From: Phycisphaeraceae bacterium D3-23
GTDB lineage: Bacteria; Planctomycetota; Phycisphaerae; Phycisphaerales; Phycisphaeraceae
Length of the DNA: 64,000 nt
Reading direction: 5' to 3'
Assembly: GCA_039555135.1 (NCBI GenBank)
Contig: CP114179.1
Span: 3,720,001-3,784,000 of the forward strand
This document shows, one piece after another, positions 33,003 through 40,938 of this stretch. Each line of letters opens with the position of its first letter. The first letter of the stretch is position 1. The notes under the pieces were generated by a model. It did not search any database, was not told the origin of the DNA, and saw only the letters and a program-made list of their open reading frames with translations. Both the position numbers and the translations under genes were made by a program.

Positions 33003-34046
33003 TTAGTGCGCTTCGATCTCTGGGGCGACCGTTTGGTCAGCGGGCTGTTCGCCCTTGAGGAGTTGGAAGGCCATGCGGGCGGCGGCCTCTCCGATCGCGC
33101 GGGCGCGGATGCGGACGGCGACGCGGCGTTCGCGGGTGCCGACGGGTTTGTCGCCGGACTGGATCGCGGCCTGTGCGAAGCCGGGCGCGACGATGTCGGG
33201 GGCTTCGCTGATGATCTGGGAGATGGCGTTGGCGGGTTGGGTCCCGGGCGAGACGACGGCGTGCAGCGCGGGCCGGTCTTGTAAGAGCCGGTGCGCTAGC
33301 GGGAGCAGGTCGTCCGCCTTGGCGTGCTGGCCCTCTCGCTCGGGCATGACATAGCAGTCGAGCTGCGCCGGCAAGCCCGCTTCGCGCATCGCCCGCTGGT
33401 AGCCGCGGTACATGTCCAAAGCGAACCAAGTCCTCGGGCTGGGTTCTGATAGGTCATCAAAGGGGAAAGGGGACCAGAAAAGGACCTCCTTGAGCCCGGA
33501 CTCGATCAGCTTGACGGTGCTGTTGTAGCCCGCGGCGTCGTAGTCGGAGACGATCGACGGGATGCCGGCCAGGTTTCGACCAAAGACCTCGATCATCGGG
33601 AGCCCTGCGGCGGCGAGATCGAGTATCCGCCGCTGGTTTTCGGGGGTCGAGGTCCGCGGTGCGGTGTTGATGAGCAGCGCATCGACCTGACGGTCGGCGC
33701 AGATTTCGACCGACCGGGCCTCGTGCTCGCGGTCCGGGCAAGAGAAGGTAACCGGGGCGCATTGGTTTTCGGTCGCGACCTGCTGGACGCCGGCGTAGAG
33801 CTCGTAGGCGAGCGCGGCGTTGACGCTGCTGAGCAGGGTGGCGATCAGGTAGGTGCGTTGCTGGCGGAGCCCGCGGGCGAGCATGTTGGGCTTGTAGCCC
33901 AGCGTTTTGGCCGCTTCGAGCACCTTGTTCGCGGTGGTTTCACGGAACAGGTCGGCCTCGCCGAGCAGGACCTTGTTCGCGGTCGAGCGCGAGACCCCGG
34001 CGGCCTGGGCGACTTGTTGGACAGTGACAGGGGGCATCGTCCGCAA
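33003..34046 (-). CDS. LacI-family transcriptional regulator
   Basis: A 347-aa LacI/GalR-type repressor. The helix-turn-helix lies at about residues 7-28 (VTVQQVAQAAGVSRSTANKV), followed by the hinge (ETTANKVLEAAKTLGYKPN, then MLARGLRQQRTYLIATLLSS). The periplasmic-binding-protein-like effector domain fills the rest (LPMIEVFGRNLAGIPSIVSD; QLLKGEQPADQTV). Members normally sense sugars or their derivatives. Here the following minus-strand genes encode surface-type proteins rather than glycosidases. An inverted repeat (CCCCCGT/ACGGGG) follows the stop within the gap to the next gene. The start at 34046 or at the Met three codons later cannot be decided. Confidence 0.9.
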   Translation of the reverse strand: MRTMPPVTVQQVAQAAGVSRSTANKVLLGEADLFRETTANKVLEAAKTLGYKPNMLARGLRQQRTYLIATLLSSVNAALAYELYAGVQQVATENQCAPVTFSCPDREHEARSVEICADRQVDALLINTAPRTSTPENQRRILDLAAAGLPMIEVFGRNLAGIPSIVSDYDAAGYNSTVKLIESGLKEVLFWSPFPFDDLSEPSPRTWFALDMYRGYQRAMREAGLPAQLDCYVMPEREGQHAKADDLLPLAHRLLQDRPALHAVVSPGTQPANAISQIISEAPDIVAPGFAQAAIQSGDKPVGTRERRVAVRIRARAIGEAAARMAFQLLKGEQPADQTVAPEIEAH

Positions 34047-34333
34047 GTATGGACGCGCGATGGCCGGAAGTCAAGTTACCACGAAGTAAATACGCAAAAC
34101 CCGGCGCTCTTGGCCGGGTTGTGGGGCGAAGCCGGGTCGGCGGCTGCCTCTATCGTACGCGAATCGCCAGCGTGATATGTTTCTAATTATTGGAATAGGT
34201 TCTTGATTTCCGCGTTATGCTGGGGAGAATAGGCGCAGACTTGTTTGAGTCTGGCAATCTCTTCCCGTGGCCGGGCGTTTCGTGGCCACGGGTTGTAATC
34301 CCCCCCCCAGGCACTTTTTTCAGGAGCCACCCC
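34047..34333. other. Divergent promoter region between the lacI-type gene and the selenoprotein gene
   Basis: This 287-bp gap holds a hairpin AACCCGGC/GCCGGGTT (about 34099-34121) and then an AT-rich stretch (34175-34215, with TTTCTAATTATTGG and GTTCTTGATTTCCG) that likely carries the promoter for the + gene. TTATGCT (34214-34220) is a possible -10. A C-run (34302-34309) precedes the ribosome-binding site. No gene is visible. Confidence 0.4.
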
Positions 34334-34687
34334 ATGAAACTGTTCAAAACCCCCTTGCTGGCGCTGGCGATGTTCGCCGCGTTGGCCGCATGGTCGATGC
34401 AGCCGGTCTCGGCTGACGACGCCCCCCAAATCCCCGATGACGCCGCCCAGTACCTGATCCAGGTCGAAGGCATGTCGTGAGCCGGCTCGTGCACTCGCAA
34501 GGTCCGTGAGGCCTTGATGGCTCTTGACAATGTCGGCGTTGTTGTCGCCAACTGCTCGCGCGGTACCGCGTTGGTCACCATGACCAGCGCCGAAGCCGAA
34601 CTCTCGCAGGAAGCCGCAGCCGCCGCACTCAGCGGTGCCGGTAGCTACACGATTAAGTCCATGAGCAAGGTCGGCGAAGACGAGTAA
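34334..34687 (+). CDS. Predicted selenoprotein: exported HMA-like metal-binding protein with in-frame UGA (Sec49)
   Basis: ATG 34334 has AGGAG 7 bases upstream. A signal peptide (MKLFKTPLLALAMFAALAAW, cleavage near SA-DD) leads to a heavy-metal-associated (HMA) type domain. Codon 49 is TGA (34478-34480) within VEGMS-U-AGSCTRKVREAL. HMA and MerP-like domains have GMxC-x(2,3)-C here, so UGA falls exactly on the first metal-binding cysteine. After it the frame stays open for 68 codons with the rest of the fold (helix CTRKVREALMALDNV, strands GVVVANCSRGTALVTM, helix AELSQEAAAAALSG, strand SYTIKSMSKV) to TAA 34685. A SECIS-like hairpin follows the UGA. Full product 117 aa. The alternative is a nonsense mutation or error (TGC to TGA). 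selABCD are not in the window. Confidence 0.78.
34484..34513 (+). promoter_or_regulatory. Bacterial SECIS-like hairpin just downstream of the UGA codon
   Basis: In the mRNA, GGC (34484-34486) pairs with GCC (34511-34513), then, past a bulged G110-type base, UCGUG pairs with CGUGA (34505-34509), and ACU pairs with GGU (34501-34503) across one C-C mismatch. The apical loop is CGCAA, with G34497 as its second base, 17 nt after the UGA. Bacterial SECIS elements need a stem-loop starting close to the UGA, with a G among the first two loop bases about 16-37 nt downstream. The hairpin is coding at the same time. Predicted by eye, not by folding software. Confidence 0.55.
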
Positions 34688-34724
34688 CACTCGCCCGACC
34701 CGCCATCGTTAGATACCACGCTTC

Positions 34725-34758
34725 AGCGGCCCGCACGCCCCGGGCCGCTGCTGCTTTT
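34725..34758 (+). terminator. Terminator-like hairpin after the selenoprotein gene
   Basis: AGCGGCCCG (34725-34733) pairs with CGGGCCGCT (34741-34749) around CACGCCC, followed by GCTGCTTTTAA. The stem is strong and perfect, the T-run short. It lies 37 bp after the TAA at 34685, which supports that stop, not the UGA, as the end of the gene. Confidence 0.7.
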
Positions 34759-34788
34759 AATGCAGCGACCTCATTGCCTTCTAGCCGT

Positions 34789-34837
34789 ATCGCTACGCGA
34801 TGCCGGGGCGTCGCTGGGACCGGCATCGCGTAGCGAT
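34789..34837. repeat. Perfect 18-bp inverted repeat upstream of lnt
   Basis: ATCGCTACGCGATGCCGG (34789-34806) and CCGGCATCGCGTAGCGAT (34820-34837) are perfect inverted copies with a 13-base loop. No T-run follows. It overlaps the open frame upstream of lnt but not the start I choose, and looks like another dispersed palindromic element. Confidence 0.82.
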
Positions 34838-34886
34838 GCGCCTAGTGAAAACAGCGTGCTGCCTCCCCCGGTATCCTGCGCGGTGC

Positions 34887-36797
34887 ATGGCCGACGCCCC
34901 CTCACATGACGAACTGCCCAAGGCCACATCGAGCTACCTCCGGCGGTACGGCATCGACTCGGTCTGGGCCCACCTCGCGCTCAATCTGGCGTCCGCGCTG
35001 ATGCTTACGCTCGCGTTCCCCAAGCCCGGGTGGGCGGCGATGGCCTTCTTCGCGCCCGTGCCCATCGGCGTGCTCGCCATGCGCACGACCCGGCTGTGGA
35101 CCCTCGCGTGGACGACGCTGCTCGTCTTCACCGGCTGGTGGTCGCTCCGCGTCGGCTGGCTGGGCGCGGTGTCGCCCGGTGCGCCGTGGGGCATGGGCCT
35201 GTTGTGTGGGACGTACATGATGGTGATGGCGGTCGCGCTCGCGCGGGTGCAGCGCCGGTTCCGCTCAGCATTGACACTGACACTCCCCGTCTTCTGGGTC
35301 GCGCAGGAAGCGGCACGCAGCGCCTGGCCCTGGGGCGGTTTCCCGTGGTTCTCGCTGGGCTCGTCGCAGGCGATGTGGAAGCCCACCGACTCGACCGCCG
35401 TGCCGATCCCCAGCGGGCTGCTCGTGCAGTCGGCGGACCTCTTCGGCGTCCTCACGGTGAGTTTCCTGGTCGCGATGACCGCCGGGCTCATCGTCGATCT
35501 CATCGCGCGTCCGATGACCAAACGCCTGCCCACCGGCAAGGTGCGCGTCCGGCGGACCGTCGTTTTCGCGGTCGCGGGCTGGGTCGTCTGCTTCGCCGGG
35601 GCGCTGGTGTATGGCTACATGTCGTTGGCGGCGCACGATTCGCCATCGACCGGGCCCGAAACGCGCACAGCCACAATCACCGTCATCCAGACCAACGTCC
35701 CCCAGAGCAACAAGATGGAGGGGACCTCGGCGGAACACTATCGCCGACGCATGGCCGACTGGGACCGGCTGTTCGACCTGACCAAGCTCGCGCTCGCGGA
35801 GTCGCCCGACGCGGACCTGGTGGTCTGGCCCGAGACCATGGTTTTGCGGCCGATCAATGATGAGTACGTCGCGATCCTCGACACATGGTTGGCTGTGGGC
35901 GCGCAGGCCGAGGCGGACGGCGTGTTGGCGGAGGATGAAGAACTCGTCGCGCAGGTTGAGCTGGCGACGCGGGAGCGCGCGTTCCGGACGCGCATCGATG
36001 CGTTTGCGGTGCAGTACGACACGCCGATCATCGCGGGCGGCCGGGCGCAGTATGTCGACGAAGACGAGCGGCTGATGAACTCGGCGTTCCTGGTGGTGCC
36101 CGGGGCCGAGTCGTACCCGCGTTACAGCAAGCAGTGGCTCGTGCCGTTTGGCGAGTACGTGCCCGGCCCGCGGTGGACCCGGCAGTGGTTCCACGACAAC
36201 ATCAGCCCGTATGACTACGACTACACCCTGAAGCGCGGCGAGCGGCCGGTGGTGTTTGAGGTAGAGCTGGCACCGGCGTCGCGTCATGACGCGGGGATTG
36301 GGGAGGGTGACGAAGAAGCACCGCGTGCGACAGATACACCGCTGCGTCTCGCGACGCCGATCTGTTTCGAGGACGCGGTCGGGTCTGCCTGCCGGGAGAT
36401 GGTCTACGCCAACGACGGGACCAAGCGGGTCGACCTGCTGGTGAACCTGACCAACGACGGCTGGTTTGCGGGGACGCACCAGGGCTACCAGCACCTGCAG
36501 CTCGCGTCGCTGCGCTGCATCGAGAACCGCGTGCCGATGGCGCGAAGCGTGAACACCGGGGTGAGCGGCTTTATCGACTCCTCGGGTCGCGTGACGCAGG
36601 TCGTCTCCGTCGGCGGCAAGTCGCAGGAGGTCGATGGCCACGCGACCGCACAGGTCCAACTCGACACCCGCAAGACGCTTTACGGCAGGGTCGGCGAGGC
36701 GGGCCCGGTTGGCGTCGGGCTCACGGCGACGCTGCTGCTGCTGGGCACGTGGGTGCCGCGCCGGCTGCTGTCATCTCGCCGACATCGGATAGGATGA
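34887..36797 (+). CDS. lnt: Apolipoprotein N-acyltransferase Lnt
   Basis: Lnt adds the third acyl chain to lipoproteins in the inner membrane. I start at ATG 34887 (MADAPSHDELPKATSSYLRR), because the frame upstream runs through the palindrome; this gives 636 aa, longer than the usual 500-550. Six or so membrane helices occupy residues 25-230. The nitrilase-type domain has the triad Glu316 (VVWPETM), Lys415 (RYSKQWLVPFGEYVPG) and Cys493 (ICFEDAVG). Extra length lies in acidic loops around 340-380 and 455-480. LTNDGWFAGTHQGYQHLQLA is the expected Lnt C-terminal motif. Several lipoproteins in the window would be its substrates. Confidence 0.93.
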   Translation: MADAPSHDELPKATSSYLRRYGIDSVWAHLALNLASALMLTLAFPKPGWAAMAFFAPVPIGVLAMRTTRLWTLAWTTLLVFTGWWSLRVGWLGAVSPGAPWGMGLLCGTYMMVMAVALARVQRRFRSALTLTLPVFWVAQEAARSAWPWGGFPWFSLGSSQAMWKPTDSTAVPIPSGLLVQSADLFGVLTVSFLVAMTAGLIVDLIARPMTKRLPTGKVRVRRTVVFAVAGWVVCFAGALVYGYMSLAAHDSPSTGPETRTATITVIQTNVPQSNKMEGTSAEHYRRRMADWDRLFDLTKLALAESPDADLVVWPETMVLRPINDEYVAILDTWLAVGAQAEADGVLAEDEELVAQVELATRERAFRTRIDAFAVQYDTPIIAGGRAQYVDEDERLMNSAFLVVPGAESYPRYSKQWLVPFGEYVPGPRWTRQWFHDNISPYDYDYTLKRGERPVVFEVELAPASRHDAGIGEGDEEAPRATDTPLRLATPICFEDAVGSACREMVYANDGTKRVDLLVNLTNDGWFAGTHQGYQHLQLASLRCIENRVPMARSVNTGVSGFIDSSGRVTQVVSVGGKSQEVDGHATAQVQLDTRKTLYGRVGEAGPVGVGLTATLLLLGTWVPRRLLSSRRHRIG

Positions 36798-36834
36798 CGC
36801 GACATACGCAGGGCAAACGACCAGGAGCCGCCCC

Positions 36835-38007
36835 ATGACACGACATCGAAACCCCCTTGAAAACCCACTCGCCCACGCCGCTGTCGCGGCGGTGCTGATC
36901 GGCCTGCCATTTGCGGGGTCCGCCACGGCCCAGGCGGCTGAGGGAAACGGTGGGGCGGTCAACGCGCAGCCCGCCGTGTCGCCACGCGCGGCCGTCTTCG
37001 CCGAAGCGCGTGAACAGGCGGTACAGATTGTGCTCGATGCGTCGCGCAGCGACGATGCACGCGAACGCGCCGCGGCGATCGAGGCGATCCAGCACGTGCC
37101 CGATCGCGCACAGACCATGGCGCTGCTCGCGCTCGAAGACGACAACCCCGGTGTCCGCTTCGCTGCGCTGGTCACCATCGGCCAGCTCGAGCTCGAAGGC
37201 CTCGGCACCGCGGCGCTCGACCTCGCCTACGACGACAACATCTCTGTGCGCGGCGCGGCGGTGTTCGCCGCGCAGCGCTGCGGCGTCGACGTCGGCCCGC
37301 AGCTCTCGATCCTCCCACGCATGCTCGCCAGCCAGACGCCCGGCGTCCGCGGCAACGGCGCGATGCTCGTCGGCCTGCTCGGCGGCGAAGGCGCTGTCGA
37401 CATGCTTGAGGAAATGGTCGCGATGCCCATGCCACGCGTCGACCCCACAGAGCGCATCTGGCTCCAGCTCCAGTTCGCCGAGGCGATGCTCCGGCTCGAC
37501 CCCGACAACCAGGACATGCTCGGCGTCCTGCGCTCCTCCGTCTACTCCACGATCGACGATGTCCGCGTCCTCGCGCTGCATGTCGTCGGCGAGGTCGGCG
37601 ACCGCAGCATGATCGCGCCGCTCGAGTCGCTCGTCGCAGACGACAACGACCCGATCCAGATCCGTGTCGCCGGCGGCCGGGCGCTCGCACAGATGGGCAG
37701 CGCCAACGGGCGGCCCGTCTTGATGACCGGGTCGAGCTATTCGTCGGCCGACGTGCTCGACGATGCGACGGACTATCTGCGGTCACGCAATAACAACAGC
37801 CGGGAGGCCGAGCTGATGCGGCAGCTCATCCGGGACACCACGCTGCAGGCCGATATCGCCGCCGATGTGCGGGCCCAGTCGGCCTTCGGCCTGGGCGAGT
37901 TGGACGACGTCGCCTCGGCCCGCCAGCTCGCGTCGATGCTCGACGACCCCCACCCGATCGTCCGCCTCGCGGCGGCGGCGGCGGTGCTCGACGCCCAGAG
38001 CGATTGA
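36835..38007 (+). CDS. Exported HEAT-repeat protein
   Basis: A 390-aa protein with a signal-peptide-like N-terminus (AAVAAVLIGLPFAGSATAQA) followed by about eight helical HEAT-type repeats, for example RAAAIEAIQHVPDRAQTMAL, NPGVRFAALVTIGQLELEGL, TPGVRGNGAMLVGLLGGEGA and DDVRVLALHVVGEVGDRSMI. Each has the Asp/Val-Arg turn typical of PBS-lyase/HEAT repeats. Such proteins are usually scaffolds. It starts 37 bp after lnt on the same strand and is followed by a terminator. No enzyme motif is visible and I cannot name a partner. Confidence 0.8.
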   Translation: MTRHRNPLENPLAHAAVAAVLIGLPFAGSATAQAAEGNGGAVNAQPAVSPRAAVFAEAREQAVQIVLDASRSDDARERAAAIEAIQHVPDRAQTMALLALEDDNPGVRFAALVTIGQLELEGLGTAALDLAYDDNISVRGAAVFAAQRCGVDVGPQLSILPRMLASQTPGVRGNGAMLVGLLGGEGAVDMLEEMVAMPMPRVDPTERIWLQLQFAEAMLRLDPDNQDMLGVLRSSVYSTIDDVRVLALHVVGEVGDRSMIAPLESLVADDNDPIQIRVAGGRALAQMGSANGRPVLMTGSSYSSADVLDDATDYLRSRNNNSREAELMRQLIRDTTLQADIAADVRAQSAFGLGELDDVASARQLASMLDDPHPIVRLAAAAAVLDAQSD

Positions 38008-38066
38008 CGTTCGCACGACCGGCCGGGCTATACCGATTGCATTAGCACGGAGGGGCTTTGCGGCCT

Positions 38067-38090
38067 GCGGGAGGCCTGCCCGGTTTTTTT
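38067..38090 (+). terminator. Terminator after the HEAT-repeat gene
   Basis: CGGG-AGGCCTG-CCCG (38068-38082) is followed by GTTTTTTT (38083-38090), 60 bp after the stop. The stem is short but GC-only, and the T-run is good. Confidence 0.65.
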
Positions 38091-38114
38091 GATCCCGGCC
38101 CGGCCACACAAAGC

Positions 38115-38143
38115 TTGACATCCGGCGGGTTTGCAGGCATCAT
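38115..38143 (+). promoter_or_regulatory. Sigma-70-type promoter upstream of the coiled-coil gene
   Basis: TTGACA (38115-38120), 17-bp spacer and CATCAT (38138-38143): the -35 is perfect and the -10 has three of six consensus bases. It follows a terminator and precedes the gene at 38281 by about 135 bp, leaving a long 5' leader that contains GC-rich hairpins (CCCATGCTGTGTGGG; GGTGGGTCCGCCCACC). Confidence 0.55.
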
Positions 38144-38280
38144 GCTCACTTGAAATAAACGCCCATGCTGTGTGGGCGAGGGTCGGGTGGGTCCGCCCAC
38201 CACCGGGTCAGGCCCGGTGCCAGCGTTGGCTGCCGACGAAACGAACTGAACTCTACTGACCCAAGCATAGGGAGTCCGCT

Positions 38281-39153
38281 TTGAGCCCTCTGACCAAAGC
38301 ATTTGTCGTCTTGACCACGCTGCTGTCCATCGTGATGGTCTCGATGACCGTGGCGCACGTTGCCCGGACCGAAGACTACCGCGCGAAGTACGCGGTGATG
38401 AAGGTCGACCGCGACGCCGCATTGAAGCGCGCCGCCGACGTCGAGGCGGCCGAGGCCGCCACCCAGGCCGAGGACCAGGAACAGCAGAGCGCGATTGCCA
38501 AGATCATCAGTGATGTGGATGGCCAGCTCGCGGGCTTGCAGGGCCAGATCCGATCGAAGGACGAAAGCATCGCCAGCTTGCAGGTCAACCTGGCCCGGGC
38601 CACCGCCGCCCAGCAGGCCATGTCTGAAACGCTCGCTTCGATGACCACCCGTATCGATAACCAGAACGACCAGATTACTTCGCTCATCAGCGACCTCGCC
38701 GACATCTCCCGCCAGAAGGGCGAGGCCGAGCAGGCACTGGTCAACGCGATCGCCGCCCGCAACCGCTACGAAAACGAAGTCCGCCTGCTGAACCAGCGCC
38801 TGCGTGCGATGGAAACCGAGCTGGCCGAGTTGGCGGTCGAGAACGAGCAGTTCCGTGTCGCCATCCAGGGCTTGGAACAGGACCCGGACGAAATCCTTGA
38901 GCGTGGCCGCGACATCCAAATCGCCGGGTCGGTCACCAACGTCGACCAGATCGGCGACGGGCTCACCCTCGTCGAAGTCAACGTCGGCACCCGTGACGGT
39001 GTCCGCGCCGGCATGCCCTTCACCGTCTTCCGGGGCGACCAGTACCTCGGCACGATCCGCATCACCACGGTCGATACCGACAAGGCCGTTGGCGAAGTGA
39101 CCCTCGACCATGCCACGATCCGTGCGACCGACTCGGTCAAGACCGGCGAGTAA
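38281..39153 (+). CDS. Membrane-anchored coiled-coil protein, unknown
   Basis: The start is TTG 38281 (GGGAG 6 bases upstream), giving 290 aa. An N-terminal membrane anchor (MSPLTKAFVVLTTLLSIVMV) is followed by a long coiled coil (about 35-205; QSAIAKIISDVDGQLAGLQG; LLNQRLRAMETELAELAVEN). The C-terminal domain (about 215-290; IAGSVTNVDQIGDGLTLVEV, RDGVRAGMPFTVFRGDQYLG) is beta-rich and resembles the barrel found in MreC-like and FlgT-type proteins. It is probably periplasmic and envelope-associated. It precedes a 61-aa membrane protein gene and mreB, so a cell-shape role is possible but not shown. Confidence 0.72.
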   Translation: MSPLTKAFVVLTTLLSIVMVSMTVAHVARTEDYRAKYAVMKVDRDAALKRAADVEAAEAATQAEDQEQQSAIAKIISDVDGQLAGLQGQIRSKDESIASLQVNLARATAAQQAMSETLASMTTRIDNQNDQITSLISDLADISRQKGEAEQALVNAIAARNRYENEVRLLNQRLRAMETELAELAVENEQFRVAIQGLEQDPDEILERGRDIQIAGSVTNVDQIGDGLTLVEVNVGTRDGVRAGMPFTVFRGDQYLGTIRITTVDTDKAVGEVTLDHATIRATDSVKTGE

Positions 39154-39266
39154 GCAAACCGATATCGACCGACCTCCGACTGCATCCCGCCTGAGCCGAT
39201 GACCGGCCGGCGGACTCCCCACCCCCTTCAACGCCTACGGCCAACCGTACGCAGGAGTGTTTCAAG

Positions 39267-39452
39267 ATGGCATCAGCACGACGCGGCGTCAGCGACAACG
39301 TCTACACCGTCCTCATGTTCGCCACCCTCGTGGCCTTGGGTGCCGGGGTGGGCTACGTCGCCTACCGCAGCAACCAGCTCTTCGAGACCTACAACCCGCT
39401 GGACAAGGGGGCCGAGCTCGTCGGCATGATCCTGCCGATGTTCGGCAGCTAA
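39267..39452 (+). CDS. 61-aa membrane protein, unknown
   Basis: ATG 39267 has AGGAG (39253-39257) at 9 bases. The protein has one membrane helix (about residues 13-34, YTVLMFATLVALGAGVGYVA) and ends with LFETYNPLDKGAELVGMILP. The terminator at 39482 follows 29 bp after the stop, so it likely forms a transcript with the coiled-coil gene 114 bp upstream. I do not know the family; similar single-helix proteins ahead of mreB may occur in related planctomycetes, but I cannot check this. Confidence 0.65.
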   Translation: MASARRGVSDNVYTVLMFATLVALGAGVGYVAYRSNQLFETYNPLDKGAELVGMILPMFGS

Positions 39453-39481
39453 GCCAGCCGGTGTTTGAGTCAACCAAGACG

Positions 39482-39515
39482 CAAGGGCGGCCGATTCGGT
39501 CGCCCTTGTTTTTTT
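39482..39515 (+). terminator. Rho-independent terminator before mreB
   Basis: CAAGGGCG (39482-39489) pairs with CGCCCTTG (39501-39508), followed by TTTTTTT. A strong terminator that separates the small membrane protein gene from mreB. Confidence 0.92.
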
Positions 39516-39742
39516 ACCAGAGGTCCAGATAGACGCGATCCAAATCTGGACCCGCTTCCCGAGGCGAACGAATCGAACAAGCTGCGCCGGCCAGGGTGCA
39601 TACGCTATGGAAAACCGCCGTGGCAGGCCGATGAGTGGAGGGGTTATCGGCCGTTTGCCGCGTCGCCCGTCCAAGCCCGGTACAATCGTCACGGCCACCG
39701 GGCCAGCACCACCAAACGCCAAGAGGCCCCCGATCGGGGGGA

Positions 39743-40804
39743 GTGACCGCATTGATCCTCGATAGTCTTCTAAGCTGTTTCAGCGTCGATATGGGCATCG
39801 ACCTGGGCACGTGCAACACGCTCGTCTGCGTCCGCGGCGAAGGGATCGTGCTCAACGAGCCGTCCGTCGTCGCCGTAAAAAAAGGCACGAATCAAGTCCT
39901 CCAGAACGGCAACGCGGTGGGCTGGGTCGCCAAGGAGATGCTGGGTAAGACGCCCGGTTCGATCACCGCGATCCGTCCGCTCAAGGACGGCGTGATCTCC
40001 GACTTCCAGATCACCGAGGCGATGCTCGGCTACTTCATCCGCAAGGTCAACGGCAAGCGGCCGTTCGTGAAGCCGCGCGTCGTGATCGCCGTGCCCTCGG
40101 GCATCACCGCGGTCGAGAAGCGCGCGGTGCTCGAAAGCGCGGAGCGTGCCGGCGCACGGCGGGTGTACCTCGTCGAGGAGCCCATGGCCGCGGGCATCGG
40201 CGCGAACCTGCCGATCGTCGAGGCGACCGCATCGATGATCGTCGACATCGGCGGCGGCACGACGGAGGTCGCGGTGATGTCGCTGGCCGACATCGCGCAG
40301 TGCGAGTCGGTCCGCGTCGCGGGGGATGATCTGGACGAGTCCATCATCAACCACATGAAGAAGGCGTACAACCTGATGATCGGCGAGCAGACCGCCGAGC
40401 GCGTCAAGATCGAGATCGGCAGCGCCGCGCCCGACGGCGAAGAGCGCACGATGGAGGTCCGCGGCCGAGACATGATCTCCGGGCTCCCGCGCAAGACCGT
40501 CATCACCAGCGAAGAGATCCGCGAGGCGCTGCAAGAGCCGTTGAGCGCGATCATCGAGACCGTGACGCGCACGCTCGAGCGCTGCGAGCCCGAGCTCGCC
40601 GCCGACCTCGTCGACAACGGCATCGTCCTTGCCGGCGGCGGTGCGCTCTTGCGTGGGATCGACACGATCATCTCCAACGCGACAGGGCTGGACTGCCGGA
40701 TCGCCGAAGAACCGCTGACCTGCGTCGCCCGTGGCACCGCGATCTACCTCGAACACCTCGAGGAATGGAAGCAGACCATGGAAAGCGACATGGACGAAAT
40801 GTAG
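39743..40804 (+). CDS. mreB: Cell shape-determining actin homologue MreB
   Basis: MreB forms filaments that guide lateral wall synthesis. I place the start at GTG 39743; TTG 39752 is also possible, since GGGGGGAG lies 9 bases before it and would begin MILDSLLSCFSVDMGIDLGT, closer to other MreB N-termini. The 353-aa protein has the actin-fold phosphate loops (MGIDLGTCNTLVCVRGEGIV; IVDIGGGTTEVAVMSLADI), the EEPMAAGIGANLPI loop, and ENGIVLAGGGALLRGIDTII-like VDNGIVLAGGGALLRG near the end. MreB is kept in Phycisphaerae but lost in some other planctomycetes (established knowledge). Confidence 0.95.
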   Translation: MTALILDSLLSCFSVDMGIDLGTCNTLVCVRGEGIVLNEPSVVAVKKGTNQVLQNGNAVGWVAKEMLGKTPGSITAIRPLKDGVISDFQITEAMLGYFIRKVNGKRPFVKPRVVIAVPSGITAVEKRAVLESAERAGARRVYLVEEPMAAGIGANLPIVEATASMIVDIGGGTTEVAVMSLADIAQCESVRVAGDDLDESIINHMKKAYNLMIGEQTAERVKIEIGSAAPDGEERTMEVRGRDMISGLPRKTVITSEEIREALQEPLSAIIETVTRTLERCEPELAADLVDNGIVLAGGGALLRGIDTIISNATGLDCRIAEEPLTCVARGTAIYLEHLEEWKQTMESDMDEM

Positions 40805-40862
40805 GCGGAAGACGCTAGGGCCTGGGGCCTAGTCGGAGTCAGAAAACTTCAGCCCCCTATGC

Positions 40863-40893
40863 CCACGGCGTGCCGCGTTGCGGCATGCCGAGG
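40863..40893. repeat. Palindromic repeat between mreB and mreC
   Basis: CGGCGTGCCG (40866-40875) and CGGCATGCCG (40881-40890) form an imperfect stem inside CCCACGGCGTGCCG...CGGCATGCCGAGGGG. The same element, better paired, occurs before groEL2 (62343-62374). It fills the mreB-mreC gap together with an upstream GC-poor stretch. Confidence 0.7.
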
Positions 40894-40938
40894 GGTCACG
40901 CGAAAAACAAAATCGCTACCCAACCCCACACCCCCCCC

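Noticed and set aside
34217-34480. A short 48-residue protein ending at the TGA
   Set aside because: Stopping there cuts an HMA fold in its metal loop, while the frame continues to a full domain and a terminator-like hairpin.
39644-39651. Sigma-28 box (GCCGATAA on the minus strand)
   Set aside because: No minus-strand gene starts nearby; shows that this motif occurs by chance.
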